From an uncultured Pseudomonadales bacterium (GTDB lineage Bacteria; Pseudomonadota; Gammaproteobacteria; Pseudomonadales; Azotimanducaceae): a DNA stretch of 64,000 bases. Of this stretch, positions 63,980-64,000 are shown piece after piece. The notes beneath the pieces were generated by a model, which saw only the letters and a program-made list of their open reading frames with translations, was not told the DNA's origin and did not search any database. The position numbers and the translations under genes are program-made. The stretch lies in assembly GCA_938017975.1 (NCBI GenBank), contig CALIKQ010000051.1:19947-83946 (forward strand), given 5' to 3'. Position 1 is the stretch's first letter. Each line of letters opens with the position of its first letter.

Positions 63980-64000
63980 TAAGATCCCGTTCAACCTAGG

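Overview
The window is a 64 kb origin-proximal chromosome segment of a gammaproteobacterium, at roughly 50 % G+C by eye. The gene families and orders match blocks that lie near oriC in Pseudomonas and Oceanospirillales-like marine bacteria: yigA-xerC-yigB, glnK-yifB, cytochrome c4-dsbA-engB-polA-DUF2782-thrB, cox-SURF1-cyoE-SCO, yheV-prlC, aroE-tsaC-purE-dprA-lysM-def-fmt-rsmB-trkA-trkH, glyQS, gyrB-recF-dnaN-dnaA-oriC-rpmH-rnpA-yidD-yidC-mnmE, mnmG-rsmG-parAB-atp. The exact genus cannot be fixed from the sequence alone. The DNA is compact, with many 4-bp stop/start overlaps and several convergent gene ends that overlap. No rRNA, tRNA, insertion sequence, prophage or CRISPR array is visible.

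Layout. 1-5.7 kb: end of a DUF484 gene, xerC, a YigB-type HAD phosphatase, thrC, glnK (PII) and yifB. 5.7-17.2 kb: cytochrome c5, an unusual IMP dehydrogenase of the Tritrichomonas foetus type, an acyl-CoA synthetase-like enzyme, dsbA-like and cytochrome c4 genes, engB, polA, a DUF2782 protein, thrB, SCO and cyoE. 17.2-23.6 kb: caa3-type cytochrome oxidase operon (ctaC-ctaD-ctaG-ctaE) with the assembly factors SURF1 and a second CxxxC protein, but no heme A synthase (ctaA/COX15). 23.6-30 kb: yheV, prlC, aroE, tsaC, purE, an N-terminally shortened dprA and a LysM protein, all leftward. 30-36.2 kb: def, fmt, rsmB, trkA, trkH and a methyltransferase, rightward. 36.2-40.3 kb: LpxL-like acyltransferase and glyQS. 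40.3-48.3 kb: gyrB, recF, two tandem dnaN genes, dnaA and the oriC interval. 48.3-57 kb: rpmH, rnpA, yidD, yidC, mnmE, mnmG, rsmG, parA, parB. 57-64 kb: complete atpIBEFHAGDC operon.

Functionally the region joins replication initiation and segregation (oriC, DnaA, clamp, RecF, GyrB, ParAB and two parS-like sites inside recF) with respiratory energy conservation (caa3 oxidase, cytochromes c4/c5, F1Fo ATPase) and core translation or RNA-modification genes. Most of it is ordinary housekeeping. The most unusual item is the tandem pair of beta-clamp genes: the recF-side copy is canonical. The dnaA-side copy starts with TTG, has lost the usual C-terminal MPM(R/K)L pocket residues, and is changed in the cleft and dimer-contact segments. 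Other items worth checking are a 19-bp tandem repeat copied from the 3' end of dnaA, the parasite-type IMP dehydrogenase, the missing ctaA, a strong promoter that would give the cox operon a leader of about 430 nt, and a Spot 42/ErsA-like position between polA and engB.
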